Below are positions 48,861-59,064 of a stretch of 64,000 bases of DNA, piece after piece. The position numbers were made by a program, and so were the translations under genes. The DNA comes from Maribacter sp. PR1 (GTDB taxonomy: Bacteria > Bacteroidota > Bacteroidia > Flavobacteriales > Flavobacteriaceae): contig NZ_JAQPCG010000001.1 of the NCBI RefSeq assembly GCF_028464145.1, positions 124,001 to 188,000 of the forward strand, given 5' to 3'. Under the pieces are notes generated by a model. That model did not search any database and had not been told where the DNA came from. It was given only the letters and a program-made list of their open reading frames with translations. Numbering within the stretch: the stretch's first letter is position 1; every line of letters begins with the position of its first letter.

Positions 48861-49268
48861 CTAGCTTTCTGTATTATTATTAGAACCCAAAATTAAGGTT
48901 ACATGGTTCGAACGTTTTCTTATCCTGTGTGCTCTTCCTTGTGGAGCCGGACGTAATCTTTTCAACATAGCGCCACTATCCACACGAATTTCGGCAACAA
49001 CCAAATCTGCATCCTCCAAGCTGGCATCTTCATTTTTTGCTTGCCAATTAGCTAAAGCTGAAAGCAATAATTTTTCCAACTTTCTTGAAGCTTCCTTAGG
49101 GTTAAACCTTAAGATAGCAAGGGCCTTTTCAACCTTCTCACCACGAACCAAATCAGCTACTAGCCTCATTTTTCTTGGCGAAGTAGGGCAATTGTTCAAT
49201 TTTGCAAAAGCCACTTTTTGCTTTTCTGCCTTTATTCTTTCGGCCATTTGTTTTTTACGAACTCCCAT
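48861..49268 (-). CDS. rplV: 50S ribosomal protein L22
   Basis: A 135-residue protein lining the peptide tunnel. [20 protein letters not shown] at the start and the beta-hairpin [20 protein letters not shown], where macrolide-resistance changes arise in other bacteria. The N-terminal 20 residues are a Lys-rich extension. Confidence 0.98.
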   Translation of the reverse strand: MGVRKKQMAERIKAEKQKVAFAKLNNCPTSPRKMRLVADLVRGEKVEKALAILRFNPKEASRKLEKLLLSALANWQAKNEDASLEDADLVVAEIRVDSGAMLKRLRPAPQGRAHRIRKRSNHVTLILGSNNNTES

Positions 49269-49271
49269 AGC

Positions 49272-49550
49272 TTACTTCTTACCTTTATTCTTTGCACCTG
49301 CATGACCTCTAAAGGAACGCGTTGGTGAAAATTCTCCTAATTTATGTCCTACCATATTCTCAGTAATGAAAACAGGTACAAATTGTCTTCCATTATGAAC
49401 AGCTATTGTAAGCCCTACAAAATCCGGAGTAATCATTGATGCTCTAGACCATGTTTTTATTACGGACTTTTTACCGGAAGAAACACTTTGCTGTATCTTC
49501 TTCTCTAAACTGTAATGAACGTAAGGTCCTTTTTTTAGTGAACGTGCCAT
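49272..49550 (-). CDS. rpsS: 30S ribosomal protein S19
   Basis: A 92-residue 30S head protein ([18 protein letters not shown], then [17 protein letters not shown]). It follows rplB after 13 bases. Confidence 0.99.
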   Translation of the reverse strand: MARSLKKGPYVHYSLEKKIQQSVSSGKKSVIKTWSRASMITPDFVGLTIAVHNGRQFVPVFITENMVGHKLGEFSPTRSFRGHAGAKNKGKK

Positions 49551-49563
49551 TTCTTTCTACTTT

Positions 49564-50388
49564 TTATTTCTTTCTACGTTCTATTATATATTTATTGGTA
49601 CTTTTTGTTCTAGAACGAGTTCTATACCCTTTAGCAGGCACACCGTTTCTAGATCTTGGATGACCACCAGACGCTCTACCTTCTCCACCTCCCATTGGGT
49701 GATCGACAGGGTTCATAGCAACCGGTCTAGTACGTGGTCTTCTACCCAACCATCTACTTCTACCAGCTTTACCGGAAACCAACAATTGATGATCCGAGTT
49801 TGAAACTGCACCAACAGTTGCCATACATCCAGACAAAATCAATCTGGTTTCACCTGAAGGCATTTTAACGGTGACAAACTTACCGTCCTTGGCCATTAAC
49901 TGTGCAAATGTACCGGCACTTCTCGCCATTACAGCACCTTGACCCGGACGTAATTCTATACAGGAAACAATAGTCCCTAATGGAATTTCACTTAAAGGCA
50001 GTGCATTCCCTATCTCAGGGGCAGATCCTGACCCAGCAGAAACCTGTTGATCAACCTTTAAACCGTTTTGTGCAACCACATATCGCTTTTCACCATCAGC
50101 ATACTCCAACAAAGCAATAAATGCAGTTCTATTAGGATCGTATTGAATTGATTTTACGGTAGCCGCAACATCTTGCTTATCCCTTTTAAAATCAATAACA
50201 CGATATCTTCTCTTATGACCGCCGCCTTTCTGACGTATAGTCATTTTTCCTTGACTGTTTCTACCTCCCGACTTTTTTAACGGAGCAAGCAAGCTTTTCT
50301 CCGGCTTATCAGTAGTTATGGCGTCAAACCCATTAACTACTCTAAAACGCTGTCCAGGAGTGATTGGTTTTAATTTTCTAACTGACAT
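49564..50388 (-). CDS. rplB: 50S ribosomal protein L2
   Basis: A 274-residue protein near the peptidyl transferase centre. [36 protein letters not shown] and the signature [17 protein letters not shown], with the conserved His of that motif, are present. It follows rplW after 9 bases. Confidence 0.99.
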   Translation of the reverse strand: MSVRKLKPITPGQRFRVVNGFDAITTDKPEKSLLAPLKKSGGRNSQGKMTIRQKGGGHKRRYRVIDFKRDKQDVAATVKSIQYDPNRTAFIALLEYADGEKRYVVAQNGLKVDQQVSAGSGSAPEIGNALPLSEIPLGTIVSCIELRPGQGAVMARSAGTFAQLMAKDGKFVTVKMPSGETRLILSGCMATVGAVSNSDHQLLVSGKAGRSRWLGRRPRTRPVAMNPVDHPMGGGEGRASGGHPRSRNGVPAKGYRTRSRTKSTNKYIIERRKK

Positions 50389-50397
50389 TTCTCGTCT

Positions 50398-50688
50398 TTA
50401 TAGATTACTGTAAAAATCAATTATATCACCCTCTACAACATCAACAATTGCCTTTTTCGTAACATTTGTTTTTCCATGTTGTACACCAGTTTTCGTATAT
50501 CTGGATTTTCTTGTAGGCCCATAATTCATGGTTCTAACTTTTTTGACCGAAACACCATAAGTAGCCTCAACAGCATCCTTAATCTGAATCTTGTTGGCCT
50601 TCGGATCAACCAGGAAACCATAACGGTTGTTCAACTCGCTGTCCGCAGTCATTTTTTCCGTTATAATTGGTTTTATCAACACACTCAT
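50398..50688 (-). CDS. rplW: 50S ribosomal protein L23
   Basis: A 96-residue tunnel-exit protein that docks trigger factor and SRP (LIKPIITEKMTADSELNNRY, AVEATYGVSVKKVRTMNYG). It follows rplD after 4 bases. Confidence 0.98.
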   Translation of the reverse strand: MSVLIKPIITEKMTADSELNNRYGFLVDPKANKIQIKDAVEATYGVSVKKVRTMNYGPTRKSRYTKTGVQHGKTNVTKKAIVDVVEGDIIDFYSNL

Positions 50689-50692
50689 GATT

Positions 50693-51325
50693 CTACTTAT
50701 TATTTAAATTCGATTCAATTCCTTCTAGAGAGCCCTCCAACAACACAACACTTGATGCATTTAGTATTTTGTAAGTGCTTAATTCTGAATTAGTTATAAC
50801 ATCAGAACCCCCAAAATTACGAGAAGACAAATATACGCCTTTATTTGAATCACCCAACACAATTAAAGACTTTTTGTTTTCCAATCCCAAAGACTTTAAA
50901 ACATTTACAAAATCCTTTGTTTTCGGGGTGTCAAAATCAAAGTCCTCAACTACCATTATAGCCTTGTCTTTAGACTTAATGCTAAGAGCGGATTTTCTGG
51001 CCAAACGCTTCAAATTTTTATTCAATTTTTGCGTATAATCCTTTGGTCTTGGCCCAAAAATTCTTCCTCCTCCTCTAAAGATCGGAGATTTAATACTACC
51101 GGCTCTTGCCGTACCCGTACCTTTTTGCTTCTTTATCTTTCTTGTACTCCCGGCAATCTCACCACGCTCCTTAGCTTTGTGAGTACCTTGTCGCTGATGA
51201 GCCAAATATTGCTTAACATCTAAATAAACCGCATGTTCGTTTGGCTCTATTCCAAAAACGGTATCAGAAAGTTCCGCCTTTCTGCCTGTATCTTTTCCTG
51301 TAATATCTAAAACTGCTACTTTCAT
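50693..51325 (-). CDS. rplD: 50S ribosomal protein L4
   Basis: A 210-residue tunnel protein. [19 protein letters not shown] and [20 protein letters not shown] form the loop that lines the tunnel. The ATG at 51325 overlaps the rplC stop as TAATG; a GTG at 51334 would add three residues and is less likely. In E. coli L4 represses the S10 operon. Confidence 0.98.
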   Translation of the reverse strand: MKVAVLDITGKDTGRKAELSDTVFGIEPNEHAVYLDVKQYLAHQRQGTHKAKERGEIAGSTRKIKKQKGTGTARAGSIKSPIFRGGGRIFGPRPKDYTQKLNKNLKRLARKSALSIKSKDKAIMVVEDFDFDTPKTKDFVNVLKSLGLENKKSLIVLGDSNKGVYLSSRNFGGSDVITNSELSTYKILNASSVVLLEGSLEGIESNLNNK

Positions 51326-51948
51326 TACATCCACCTTTGTATGGTTACATAAGCATTCTTATGGCCCGGAACACAACCTTTTACAACCAAAAGATTTTTT
51401 TCTGGAACTACTTTTAAAACTCTTAGATTTTGTACCGTAACACGATCAGAACCCATTCTACCAGCCATTTTCATTCCTTTGAAAACTCTAGCCGGATAAG
51501 ACGCGGCACCAATAGAACCAGGAGCTCTAAGTCTGTTGTGCTGGCCGTGGGTAGATTGTCCAACACCACCGAAGCCATGCCTTTTAACAACCCCCTGAAA
51601 ACCTTTACCTTTAGATGTTCCTATCACATCTACAAATTCACCTTCTACAAAAACGTCCACACCTACAGTGTCTCCCAATTTGTAACCCTCTCCAAAACCA
51701 TGAAATTCAACGACTTTTTTCTTGGGAGAAGCACCTGCTTTTTTAAAGTGACCGGATTCGGCCTTATTAGCACGTTTTTCTGCCTTGTCATCGAAACCAA
51801 GCTGAAGGGCTTTATACCCGTCAACCTCTTCGGTTCTGACTTGGGTAACTACACATGGTCCAGCTTCTATAACGGTACATGGAATGTTTTTTCCATTCTC
51901 GTCGAAAATGCTAGTCATGCCTACTTTTTTTCCTATTAACCCAGACAT
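51325..51948 (-). CDS. rplC: 50S ribosomal protein L3
   Basis: A 207-residue protein with [19 protein letters not shown] and the long loop [17 protein letters not shown] near the peptidyl transferase centre. It begins the S10 group after a 147-base gap that contains hairpins, and is coupled to rplD. Confidence 0.99.
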   Translation of the reverse strand: MSGLIGKKVGMTSIFDENGKNIPCTVIEAGPCVVTQVRTEEVDGYKALQLGFDDKAEKRANKAESGHFKKAGASPKKKVVEFHGFGEGYKLGDTVGVDVFVEGEFVDVIGTSKGKGFQGVVKRHGFGGVGQSTHGQHNRLRAPGSIGAASYPARVFKGMKMAGRMGSDRVTVQNLRVLKVVPEKNLLVVKGCVPGHKNAYVTIQRWM

Positions 51949-51985
51949 ACTTAAATTATTAATTACTTGTTATTAAAAATTATTC

Positions 51986-52016
51986 AAAAAAATAGGGTCA
52001 AAAATAATTCAACCCT
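51986..52016 (-). promoter_or_regulatory. Attenuator-like hairpin before rplC
   Basis: AGGGT and ACCCT (51994-51998, 52012-52016) pair across a 13-base AT loop, and on the minus strand ATTTTTTTG follows at once. It looks like a weak intrinsic terminator 38 bases before the rplC ATG, inside the operon. Confidence 0.4.
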
Positions 52017-52064
52017 GAAATTATTTTATCTCCGTTTTTCCCTCGCCCGCAGCTCAGGACATGT

Positions 52065-52089
52065 AGTTGGAAGTTATTTACTTCCAACT
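52065..52089 (-). promoter_or_regulatory. Stem-loop after rpsJ, upstream of rplC
   Basis: AGTTGGAAGT and ACTTCCAACT form a perfect 10-base stem around a 5-base loop, 7 bases after the rpsJ stop. There is no U-tract behind it on the minus strand, so it is more likely a leader or stabilising element than a terminator. Confidence 0.55.
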
Positions 52090-52095
52090 TTAAAC

Positions 52096-52401
52096 TTATA
52101 CCTTTATCTCTACCTCAACACCACTGGGAAGCTCCAACTTCATTAGGGCGTCAATTGTTTTGGAAGAGGAGCTATAAATATCCAAAAGTCTTTTATATGA
52201 ACTTAACTGGAACTGCTCTCTCGATTTCTTATTCACGTGCGGTGAACGCAATACTGTGAATATTTTCTTATGTGTTGGCAAAGGAATTGGTCCCGTCACA
52301 ACAGCACCGGTAGTCTTTACCGTTTTTACGATTTTCTCAGCAGACTTATCTACCAAATTGTGATCGTAAGATTTAAGTTTTATTCTAATTTTCTGACTCA
52401 T
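52096..52401 (-). CDS. rpsJ: 30S ribosomal protein S10
   Basis: A 101-residue protein ([40 protein letters not shown]), also the NusE partner of NusB in antitermination. It is attached to the str group, 9 bases after fusA, and separated from rplC by 147 bases. Confidence 0.99.
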   Translation of the reverse strand: MSQKIRIKLKSYDHNLVDKSAEKIVKTVKTTGAVVTGPIPLPTHKKIFTVLRSPHVNKKSREQFQLSSYKRLLDIYSSSSKTIDALMKLELPSGVEVEIKV

Positions 52402-52410
52402 TACCTTAGA

Positions 52411-54543
52411 TTATGCTGTTATACCTTTTGCTGCCTTTATCACTTCTTCAGATATATTTGAAGGTGTTTCCGCATAGTGCGAGAACTCCATGGTAGAAGT
52501 TGCTCTACCAGATGAGAGGGTTCTTAAAGAAGTTACGTACCCGAACATTTCTGATAATGGAACGGTACCTTTAACTACTTTAGCACCTGCCCTATCACTC
52601 ATATTACTTATCGTACCCCTTCTTCTATTCAAATCACCTACTATATCACCCATGTTTTCTTCAGGTGTGATAACCTCTATTTTCATTACCGGCTCCATGA
52701 TTACCGCACCAGCTGCTTTACCAGCGGCCTTATAACCCATTTTTGCCGCCAATTCGAAAGAAAGGGCATCTGAATCCACAGGGTGGAAAGATCCATCCTT
52801 CAACACAACTTTCATCGTATCCATTTCATATCCGGCTAAAGGCCCGTTTTGCATAGCAGCGGTAAATCCTTTCTCCACAGCAGGAATGAATTCTTTTGGT
52901 ATACGACCTCCTTTAATTTCATCTACGAACTGCAATCCTTCCCCTTCAAAATCTTCATCAGCAGGTCCCATTTCAAAGACAATGTCACCAAATTTACCAC
53001 GACCACCAGATTGCTTTTTATAAGTTTCCCTGTGTGCAGCTGTTTTCGTTAAAGCTTCCTTATATTCAACTTGTGGCTCACCTTGTGTAACCTCAACCTT
53101 GAATTCTCTTCTTAATCTATCAACAATAATATCCAAGTGAAGCTCACCCATTCCTGAGATGATGGTTTGCCCTGATGACTCATCAGTTTTTACCTGGAAA
53201 GTTGGATCCTCTTCAGCTAATTTGGCCAAAGCCATACCTAGCTTGTCTACATCAACTTTAGTTTTAGGCTCAACAGCGATACCAATAACCGGATCAGGGA
53301 AGTTCATACTCTCCAAAACAATAGGATGTTTTTCAGAAGACATGGTATCTCCTGTTTTAATATCCTTAAAACCTACGGCAGCACCAATATCACCCGCTTC
53401 AATGAAGTCAATAGCATTCTGTTTATTTGAATGCATCTGATAAATACGTGAGATACGTTCCTTTTTACCTGACCTATTATTTAAGATATAAGAACCTGCA
53501 TCCAAACGACCGGAGTAGGTTCTAAAGAATGCCAGCCTACCAACAAACGGGTCGGTTGCAATCTTAAAGGCCAATGCAGAGAAAGGTTCCTTTACATTTG
53601 GCTTGCGGCTTTCTACCTCACCTGTTTCAGGATTAGTTCCTTCAATAGCCTCTTTGTCTATTGGTGAAGGCAAATACCTACATACTGCGTCCAACAAAAA
53701 TTGAACACCTTTGTTCTTAAAGGAAGAACCACAAATCATAGGTATAATAGCCCTATCCATTACAGCCGCTCTTAAGGCCGCATGTACTTCTTCTTCTGTT
53801 ATGGAATCTTCATCTTCAAAGAATTTTTCCATCAACTCTTCATCATATTCAGCAACAGCTTCTATTAGGGCAGCTCTAAACTCCTTAACTTCAGCCTTCA
53901 TTTCTTCAGGAATATCAATAACATCGAAAGTAGAACCAAAGTTATCTTCATGCCAAACGATAGCCCTGTTCTTTGCCAAATCGACGATTCCTTTAAAATC
54001 GGCTTCCTCACCAATAGGAAGAACAATAGGAACAGCATTTGAACCTAACATCTCCTTAACTTGCTTACATACCATAAGGAAGTTAGAACCTTGACGGTCC
54101 ATTTTATTGACGAAACCTATTCTTGGCACCTTATAGTTATCGGCCAATCTCCAGTTAGTCTCCGATTGAGGCTCAACACCATCAACAGCACTAAACAAAA
54201 AGACCAATCCATCCAAGACACGCAAAGATCTGTTTACCTCAACGGTAAAATCAACGTGGCCTGGGGTATCTATAATATTAAAATGGTAATCCTTTGCATC
54301 CGGTGTAGGCTGTGCATTTTCCATAGGAAAAGTCCATGAGCACGTAGTTGCAGCGGACGTTATGGTAATACCTCTTTCCTGCTCCTGCTCCATCCAGTCC
54401 ATCGTGGCAGCACCATCATGAACCTCACCAATTTTATGGCTTACACCTGTATAAAAAAGTATACGCTCCGTTGTTGTTGTTTTACCAGCATCAATATGAG
54501 CCGCAATACCTATATTTCTTGTATATTTTAAATCTCTTGCCAT
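52411..54543 (-). CDS. fusA: Elongation factor G
   Basis: The 710-residue translocation GTPase. G1 [12 protein letters not shown], switch [11 protein letters not shown]4 [10 protein letters not shown], then domains II to V with the EF-G C-terminal fold ([20 protein letters not shown]). The genes around it are the str operon, and rpsG precedes it by 6 bases. Confidence 0.99.
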   Translation of the reverse strand: MARDLKYTRNIGIAAHIDAGKTTTTERILFYTGVSHKIGEVHDGAATMDWMEQEQERGITITSAATTCSWTFPMENAQPTPDAKDYHFNIIDTPGHVDFTVEVNRSLRVLDGLVFLFSAVDGVEPQSETNWRLADNYKVPRIGFVNKMDRQGSNFLMVCKQVKEMLGSNAVPIVLPIGEEADFKGIVDLAKNRAIVWHEDNFGSTFDVIDIPEEMKAEVKEFRAALIEAVAEYDEELMEKFFEDEDSITEEEVHAALRAAVMDRAIIPMICGSSFKNKGVQFLLDAVCRYLPSPIDKEAIEGTNPETGEVESRKPNVKEPFSALAFKIATDPFVGRLAFFRTYSGRLDAGSYILNNRSGKKERISRIYQMHSNKQNAIDFIEAGDIGAAVGFKDIKTGDTMSSEKHPIVLESMNFPDPVIGIAVEPKTKVDVDKLGMALAKLAEEDPTFQVKTDESSGQTIISGMGELHLDIIVDRLRREFKVEVTQGEPQVEYKEALTKTAAHRETYKKQSGGRGKFGDIVFEMGPADEDFEGEGLQFVDEIKGGRIPKEFIPAVEKGFTAAMQNGPLAGYEMDTMKVVLKDGSFHPVDSDALSFELAAKMGYKAAGKAAGAVIMEPVMKIEVITPEENMGDIVGDLNRRRGTISNMSDRAGAKVVKGTVPLSEMFGYVTSLRTLSSGRATSTMEFSHYAETPSNISEEVIKAAKGITA

Positions 54544-54549
54544 TTCTGA

Positions 54550-55026
54550 TTAAAATCTAAAGTGAGAAAATGCTTTATTCGCTTCTGCCATCTTGTGGGT
54601 ATCAACCCTTTTCTTAACGGCAGCACCTTCTTCCTTAGCTGCAGCTAAAATTTCAGCTGCCAACTTTTGGGACATTCCTTTTTCATTACGCTTTCTTGAA
54701 TAGCTTATCAGCCATTTCATTGCCGTAGAAATCTTTCTATCCGGCCTAATCTGCATTGGTATCTGAAAGGTTGCACCTCCAACTCTTCTACTTCTAACTT
54801 CAACGTGAGGCATTACATTACTCAATGCATCTTTCCAAAGCTCTAAAGCAGTTTTTTCTTCATCGGTTTTTTTTGCATCCACGATATCGATCGCATCATA
54901 GAAAACACTGAACGCTACCGATTTCTTACCATCCCACATCATCATGTTGACGAATCTGGTTACCAACTGATCGTTAAATCTCGGATCTGGTAAAAGTGGT
55001 CTTTTCTTTGCCTGTCTTTTTCTCAT
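54550..55026 (-). CDS. rpsG: 30S ribosomal protein S7
   Basis: A 158-residue 16S-assembly protein ([40 protein letters not shown]). It follows rpsL after 23 bases. In E. coli S7 represses the str operon at this gap. Confidence 0.99.
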   Translation of the reverse strand: MRKRQAKKRPLLPDPRFNDQLVTRFVNMMMWDGKKSVAFSVFYDAIDIVDAKKTDEEKTALELWKDALSNVMPHVEVRSRRVGGATFQIPMQIRPDRKISTAMKWLISYSRKRNEKGMSQKLAAEILAAAKEEGAAVKKRVDTHKMAEANKAFSHFRF

Positions 55027-55049
55027 TACTTCTCTTTAAAAAGTGTTAA

Positions 55050-55424
55050 TTACTTCTTAGGACGTTTAGCTCCGTACTTAGACCTACGTTGGGTTCTACC
55101 GGCCACACCTGCTGTGTCCAATGCCCCACGAACGATATGATATCTAACTCCTGGCAAATCCTTAACTCTTCCGCCTCTTACCAATACTATCGAGTGCTCT
55201 TGCAAATTGTGACCCTCACCTGGGATGTAGGCGTTAACCTCTTTCCCATTAGTCAACCTCACCCTAGCAACCTTTCGCATTGCAGAGTTTGGTTTCTTAG
55301 GGGTAGTCGTATATACACGTGTACATACTCCCCTCCTTTGAGGACACGAATCCAAAGCAGCCGATTTACTCTTCTTGGTAACTGTGGCCCTTCCTGTTCG
55401 TACTAATTGTGAAATTGTTGGCAT
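55050..55424 (-). CDS. rpsL: 30S ribosomal protein S12
   Basis: A 124-residue decoding-centre protein. The loop [16 protein letters not shown] keeps Lys43/Lys44 and [16 protein letters not shown] keeps the second loop Lys, i.e. the streptomycin-sensitive residues. It is the first gene of the cluster, 44 bases below the -7 box of a well-formed promoter. Confidence 0.99.
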   Translation of the reverse strand: MPTISQLVRTGRATVTKKSKSAALDSCPQRRGVCTRVYTTTPKKPNSAMRKVARVRLTNGKEVNAYIPGEGHNLQEHSIVLVRGGRVKDLPGVRYHIVRGALDTAGVAGRTQRRSKYGAKRPKK

Positions 55425-55468
55425 ACTATATAAATATGTATAAAAATTACCCTTTGTTTAAGGGTCGG

Positions 55469-55499
55469 CAAATGTAGTGATATTTCACTATAAATCAAA
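55469..55499 (-). promoter_or_regulatory. Promoter of the str-S10-spc-alpha cluster, with palindromic spacer
   Basis: On the minus strand TTTG (55496-55499), exactly 19 bases, then TACATTTG (55469-55476): a full match to the Bacteroidota TTTG-N19-TAnnTTTG promoter. The palindrome TAGTGA-TATT-TCACTA (55475-55490) fills most of the spacer. Just downstream ACCCTT-N5-AAGGGT (55449-55465) would form a hairpin at the very 5' end of the mRNA. Confidence 0.8.
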
Positions 55500-55690
55500 C
55501 CCTGTTGTAAAAATTTTCAAAGTTTTTTTAAGACCCCGTTAGAACCTGATTTGATTATTCGAAAAAGCAATTCTAAACCACTTGACAACGAAGAATACTC
55601 AACATCTTCTAAAAGGAACTACGGGCAAGTCATATTTTTGTTCGGGAATTTGAAAAACATTATGATATTCTCAATAATTCACGTGTTATA

Positions 55691-55703
55691 TTACATAATG
55701 TAA
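55691..55703. promoter_or_regulatory. Small palindrome upstream of susC
   Basis: TTACAT-A-ATGTAA is a perfect inverted repeat with 6-base arms, 128 bases before the SusC ATG. It could be an operator, but AT-rich palindromes of this size also occur by chance. Confidence 0.3.
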
Positions 55704-55771
55704 AATCCCAATAGTGTTTAATCTATAACTTCTGATAATACTTCGGATTCTTAAAGTTTTATTAAAATTCA

Positions 55772-55803
55772 CTTGGATTATTAACTCCATTTTGTGATTT
55801 TTG
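55772..55803 (+). promoter_or_regulatory. Weak candidate promoter of the SusCD operon
   Basis: CTTG, 20 bases, GATTTTTG, 28 bases before the ATG. It matches the last three bases of each box of the Bacteroidota consensus, with one base more spacing than usual. Confidence 0.33.
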
Positions 55804-55830
55804 CCTCTAGCTAATTCAAATAATTAAAAA

Positions 55831-58800
55831 ATGAGAACAAAACTAAATGGATTGTTGACGCTCTTGTTGGCGTTGATTGTGCATATTACCTATGCACAGG
55901 AAAAAACGGTTTCTGGTACAGTTACCGACCAAAGTGGACTCCCGTTGCCCGGCGTAAATATAGTTGTGCAGGGCACAACTACAGGTACACAGTCGGATTT
56001 TGATGGGAACTATTCCATAACTGCTTCTGTAGGGCAAAATTTATTGTTCACTTACATTGGCCAAAGACCAGTAACACAAACTGTAGGTGCCAGTAGTACA
56101 ATTAATGTACAAATGGAAGAGGACGCCCAAGCTTTGGAAGAGGTTGTAGTGGTAGCACAAAACATAAAAAGGGAGGCAGGTTCTCTTGGATATGCCGTAA
56201 GTGATGTTGGAAGTGAGCAAATCGAGGACCGAGCGCAAGGCGATATCGGTAGGATTTTACAAGGTAAAGCCGCTGGTGTAAATATTACCGCCACCAATGG
56301 TGTTTCCGGTTCGGGTACTAATTTTATTATTCGTGGTTACACCTCAATATCGGGAAGTAACCAACCCCTATTCATTGTAGATGGGGTACCTTTTGATGGT
56401 GGCGCAAATGAACAATCCGATTTCTTTGATAGTGCGGGTGAATCTAGCCGTTTCTTGGATTTAGATCCAAATTCAATAGAAAACGTTAAAGTTTTGAAAG
56501 GTTTGAGTGCTACGGTACTTTATGGTGAAAGAGGTAGAAACGGTGTTGTTTTGATTACTACCAAAGGAGGTAGTTCTAAGGCTACAGCAGAAAAACTGGA
56601 AGTTTCGGTTAACTCATCTTACTTTATAAGTAATGCGATCTTGCCAAAATTCCAAAAACAATATGGAGGAGGTTTCCACCAAGCATTTGGATTCTTTTTC
56701 AGTAACTGGGGACCCGATTTTGCCGACCAGAGACAGTTTCCTTATGGATCAAATTTCCGAGGAATTGCTGATGATGGTACAGTATTGGTTCGCCATCCAT
56801 TTTCTGCGATAAACGATAACACCTTAACTGCCGAATTTCAAGATTTAGCAGCGTCGGACTATAGGTATCAAAATTATAATAGTGTCCAGGAATTCTTTAG
56901 AACGGGTGGTGTTTCAACGAACTCGGTAAACCTTCGTGGTTCTTCTGACAACGCAACCTATAATGTTAATTTAGGACATTTGGAAGATAAAGGATTTACC
57001 CCTGGCAATAAAGTTATTCGTAACAATATTAGTCTTGGAGGTTCTGCTAACCTATCCAATAAAATAACGGTAAGCGGTACATTAAATTACGCAAATACAG
57101 ACTACAGGACACCACCAATATCGGCTTCTGCTGGTAGTGGTACCGTCGGAGATGGTTCCTCCGTATTCGGAGATGTAATGTATACTCCAAGAGGAGTCGA
57201 TTTATTTGGACTTCCATTTCAAACTTCAACCGGTAGGAGTATTTATTATCGTTCTGGTAATGATATCCAAAACCCTCGTTGGACGTTGGCGAATGCCAAA
57301 ACCAGTCAAAATACGGAACGTATATATGGTAATTTAAGTTTTAACTATCAGATTTCCGATGTGCTTGGACTATCTTATCAATTAGGCCTTGATACCTATA
57401 CGGAATTGGGAACTTATGGACAAAATAAAGGTGGTGTTGATGGTGACCCAAATGGTATATTTAGAACTACTACCGTAAAAAATAAAATTTGGAACCATAC
57501 AATAAATCTTACATACGATAAGGATTTATCTGAAGACTTTAGTTTGCAGACCGTCCTAGGGGCGCAATCACGTAATGACACGTTTGACAGGGATGGTGTT
57601 GAAAGTACCCAACAATTGGCTTTCGGGGTTTTAAGACATTTCAATTTTGTAAACCACGCTACGGTAAATAGCTTTACCGGTAACGAAATTGCGTTTCTAT
57701 CCGAAGAAAACCAAATGGGTATATATGGAGATGTAACTCTAGGTTACAAAGAAGGATTGTTCCTGAACTTGGCAGCCAGAAATGACTGGAGCTCAACCTT
57801 GGAGCGGGACAACTATAGTATTTTCTATCCAGCGGCCAGTGTATCCTTTATTCCTACCAAATTTATAGAAGGAATGGTTAGCGATAATTTCTTGAGTAGT
57901 TTAAAAATGAGGGTAGGCTACGGTACATCCGCAGGTTTCCCAGATGTATATGGAACAAGAAATCAACTATCATTGTCTTCACGGGCATTTGTTAATCAAG
58001 GAGGTACTGTTTTATCCAGTAATTCAGTTGCCAATCGATTAGGTAATCCTAATTTAAAGGCGGAAACCGTATCCGAAATAGAAGCTGGGATAGATGCCCA
58101 ATTCTTTAGAAATCGCCTTTCCTTGAATGTGAGTGTTTACAAAAAAACTTCTGAGGACTTGATTACCGATCAAAATCTAGATCCTTCAACCGGTTTTGAA
58201 GTAACACGAATTAACGCAGGTTCATTGGAAACCAAGGGTATCGAGGTAGATTTTGATTTCACGCCGATCAGTACACAAGACTTTAGATGGAACCTTTCCG
58301 GTAACTTTTTTGCCGATGAAAGTTTGGTGACTGCCTTACCAGAAGGAACCGATCAAATTGTATTGACTTCCTCTATTGGCGGTCGACCTGCTAATTACGC
58401 TGTAGAAGGCCAACCATTTGGTGTTTTACAAGGTAGGGCTACACTTAGAGACGATGCAGGAAACAGGATTGTTGGTGGTGATGGTCTTTATTTAGTGGGC
58501 AACGATATAGAAATTATCGGAGACCCTAACCCTGACTGGAATGCAGGTTTAACAACATCTTTTACCTACAAAGGATTATCATTATCGGCAAATATCTTAT
58601 ATCGTCATGGTGGGGATATTTTCTCTCAAACCGCCTCAACCCTTTTAGGTAGAGGAACCGTAGCAGTTGCCGGTGTTGATCGTGAGGCTACTTACATTCT
58701 ACCAGGTGTATTGGAAAATGGTGACCCGAACAATATACAGGTAACCGCTACAAACGTCGGTTTTGACATTATCGGTTTTAGTGACGGGAACGACCTTCAA

Positions 58801-59064
58801 ATTTACGATGGAACTACGCTAAGACTTAACGAAGTAAGCATAGGTTACGCCATGCCACAAAAATGGTTGGATAAAACTCCCTTCGGCAAACTAAGCTTTA
58901 CGTTAAGCGGTAACAATATTTGGTACAAGGCATTTAACTTCCCGGATGATGTAAGATTCGACACCAATACCCTAAGTACTGGAGTTGGTAACGGACAGGG
59001 AATTGATTACATCACAGGACCAAGTTCTCGAAGATATGGTCTTAGTATAAATGCAACATTTTAA
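55831..59064 (+). CDS. SusC/RagA family TonB-linked outer membrane protein
   Basis: A 1077-residue outer membrane transporter. Signal peptide to about residue 22 (ITYAQ), CarboxypepD_reg-like domain at about 26-98 (GTVTDQSGLPLPGVNIVVQG), a TonB-contact segment EEVVVVAQ, the plug at about 115-245 with the SusC signature LKGLSATVLYGERGRNGVVL, and the barrel to the C-terminal Phe (YGLSINATF). It imports an oligomer captured by the SusD lipoprotein that follows; the two genes overlap as TAATG. No CAZyme or peptidase is next to it, so the substrate is unknown. Confidence 0.97.
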   Translation: MRTKLNGLLTLLLALIVHITYAQEKTVSGTVTDQSGLPLPGVNIVVQGTTTGTQSDFDGNYSITASVGQNLLFTYIGQRPVTQTVGASSTINVQMEEDAQALEEVVVVAQNIKREAGSLGYAVSDVGSEQIEDRAQGDIGRILQGKAAGVNITATNGVSGSGTNFIIRGYTSISGSNQPLFIVDGVPFDGGANEQSDFFDSAGESSRFLDLDPNSIENVKVLKGLSATVLYGERGRNGVVLITTKGGSSKATAEKLEVSVNSSYFISNAILPKFQKQYGGGFHQAFGFFFSNWGPDFADQRQFPYGSNFRGIADDGTVLVRHPFSAINDNTLTAEFQDLAASDYRYQNYNSVQEFFRTGGVSTNSVNLRGSSDNATYNVNLGHLEDKGFTPGNKVIRNNISLGGSANLSNKITVSGTLNYANTDYRTPPISASAGSGTVGDGSSVFGDVMYTPRGVDLFGLPFQTSTGRSIYYRSGNDIQNPRWTLANAKTSQNTERIYGNLSFNYQISDVLGLSYQLGLDTYTELGTYGQNKGGVDGDPNGIFRTTTVKNKIWNHTINLTYDKDLSEDFSLQTVLGAQSRNDTFDRDGVESTQQLAFGVLRHFNFVNHATVNSFTGNEIAFLSEENQMGIYGDVTLGYKEGLFLNLAARNDWSSTLERDNYSIFYPAASVSFIPTKFIEGMVSDNFLSSLKMRVGYGTSAGFPDVYGTRNQLSLSSRAFVNQGGTVLSSNSVANRLGNPNLKAETVSEIEAGIDAQFFRNRLSLNVSVYKKTSEDLITDQNLDPSTGFEVTRINAGSLETKGIEVDFDFTPISTQDFRWNLSGNFFADESLVTALPEGTDQIVLTSSIGGRPANYAVEGQPFGVLQGRATLRDDAGNRIVGGDGLYLVGNDIEIIGDPNPDWNAGLTTSFTYKGLSLSANILYRHGGDIFSQTASTLLGRGTVAVAGVDREATYILPGVLENGDPNNIQVTATNVGFDIIGFSDGNDLQIYDGTTLRLNEVSIGYAMPQKWLDKTPFGKLSFTLSGNNIWYKAFNFPDDVRFDTNTLSTGVGNGQGIDYITGPSSRRYGLSINATF

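Larger units (their letters stand above)
55500..55830. other. Divergent intergenic region between rpsL and susC
   Basis: The 406-base gap between the cluster promoter and the SusC gene holds no reading frame I can support. It contains the rpsL promoter at its left end, a palindrome TTACAT-A-ATGTAA at 55691-55703 and a weak promoter-like pair CTTG (55772-55775) and GATTTTTG (55796-55803) 28 bases before the SusC ATG. The rest is plain AT-rich sequence. Confidence 0.6.

Noticed and set aside
51326-51334. GTG start adding three residues to L4
   Set aside because: The ATG overlapping the rplC stop (TAATG) is a standard coupling and matches the family start.
51430-51939. Plus-strand frame (169 codons) opposite rplC
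   Set aside because: Shadow of a conserved ribosomal protein gene; no promoter or domain.
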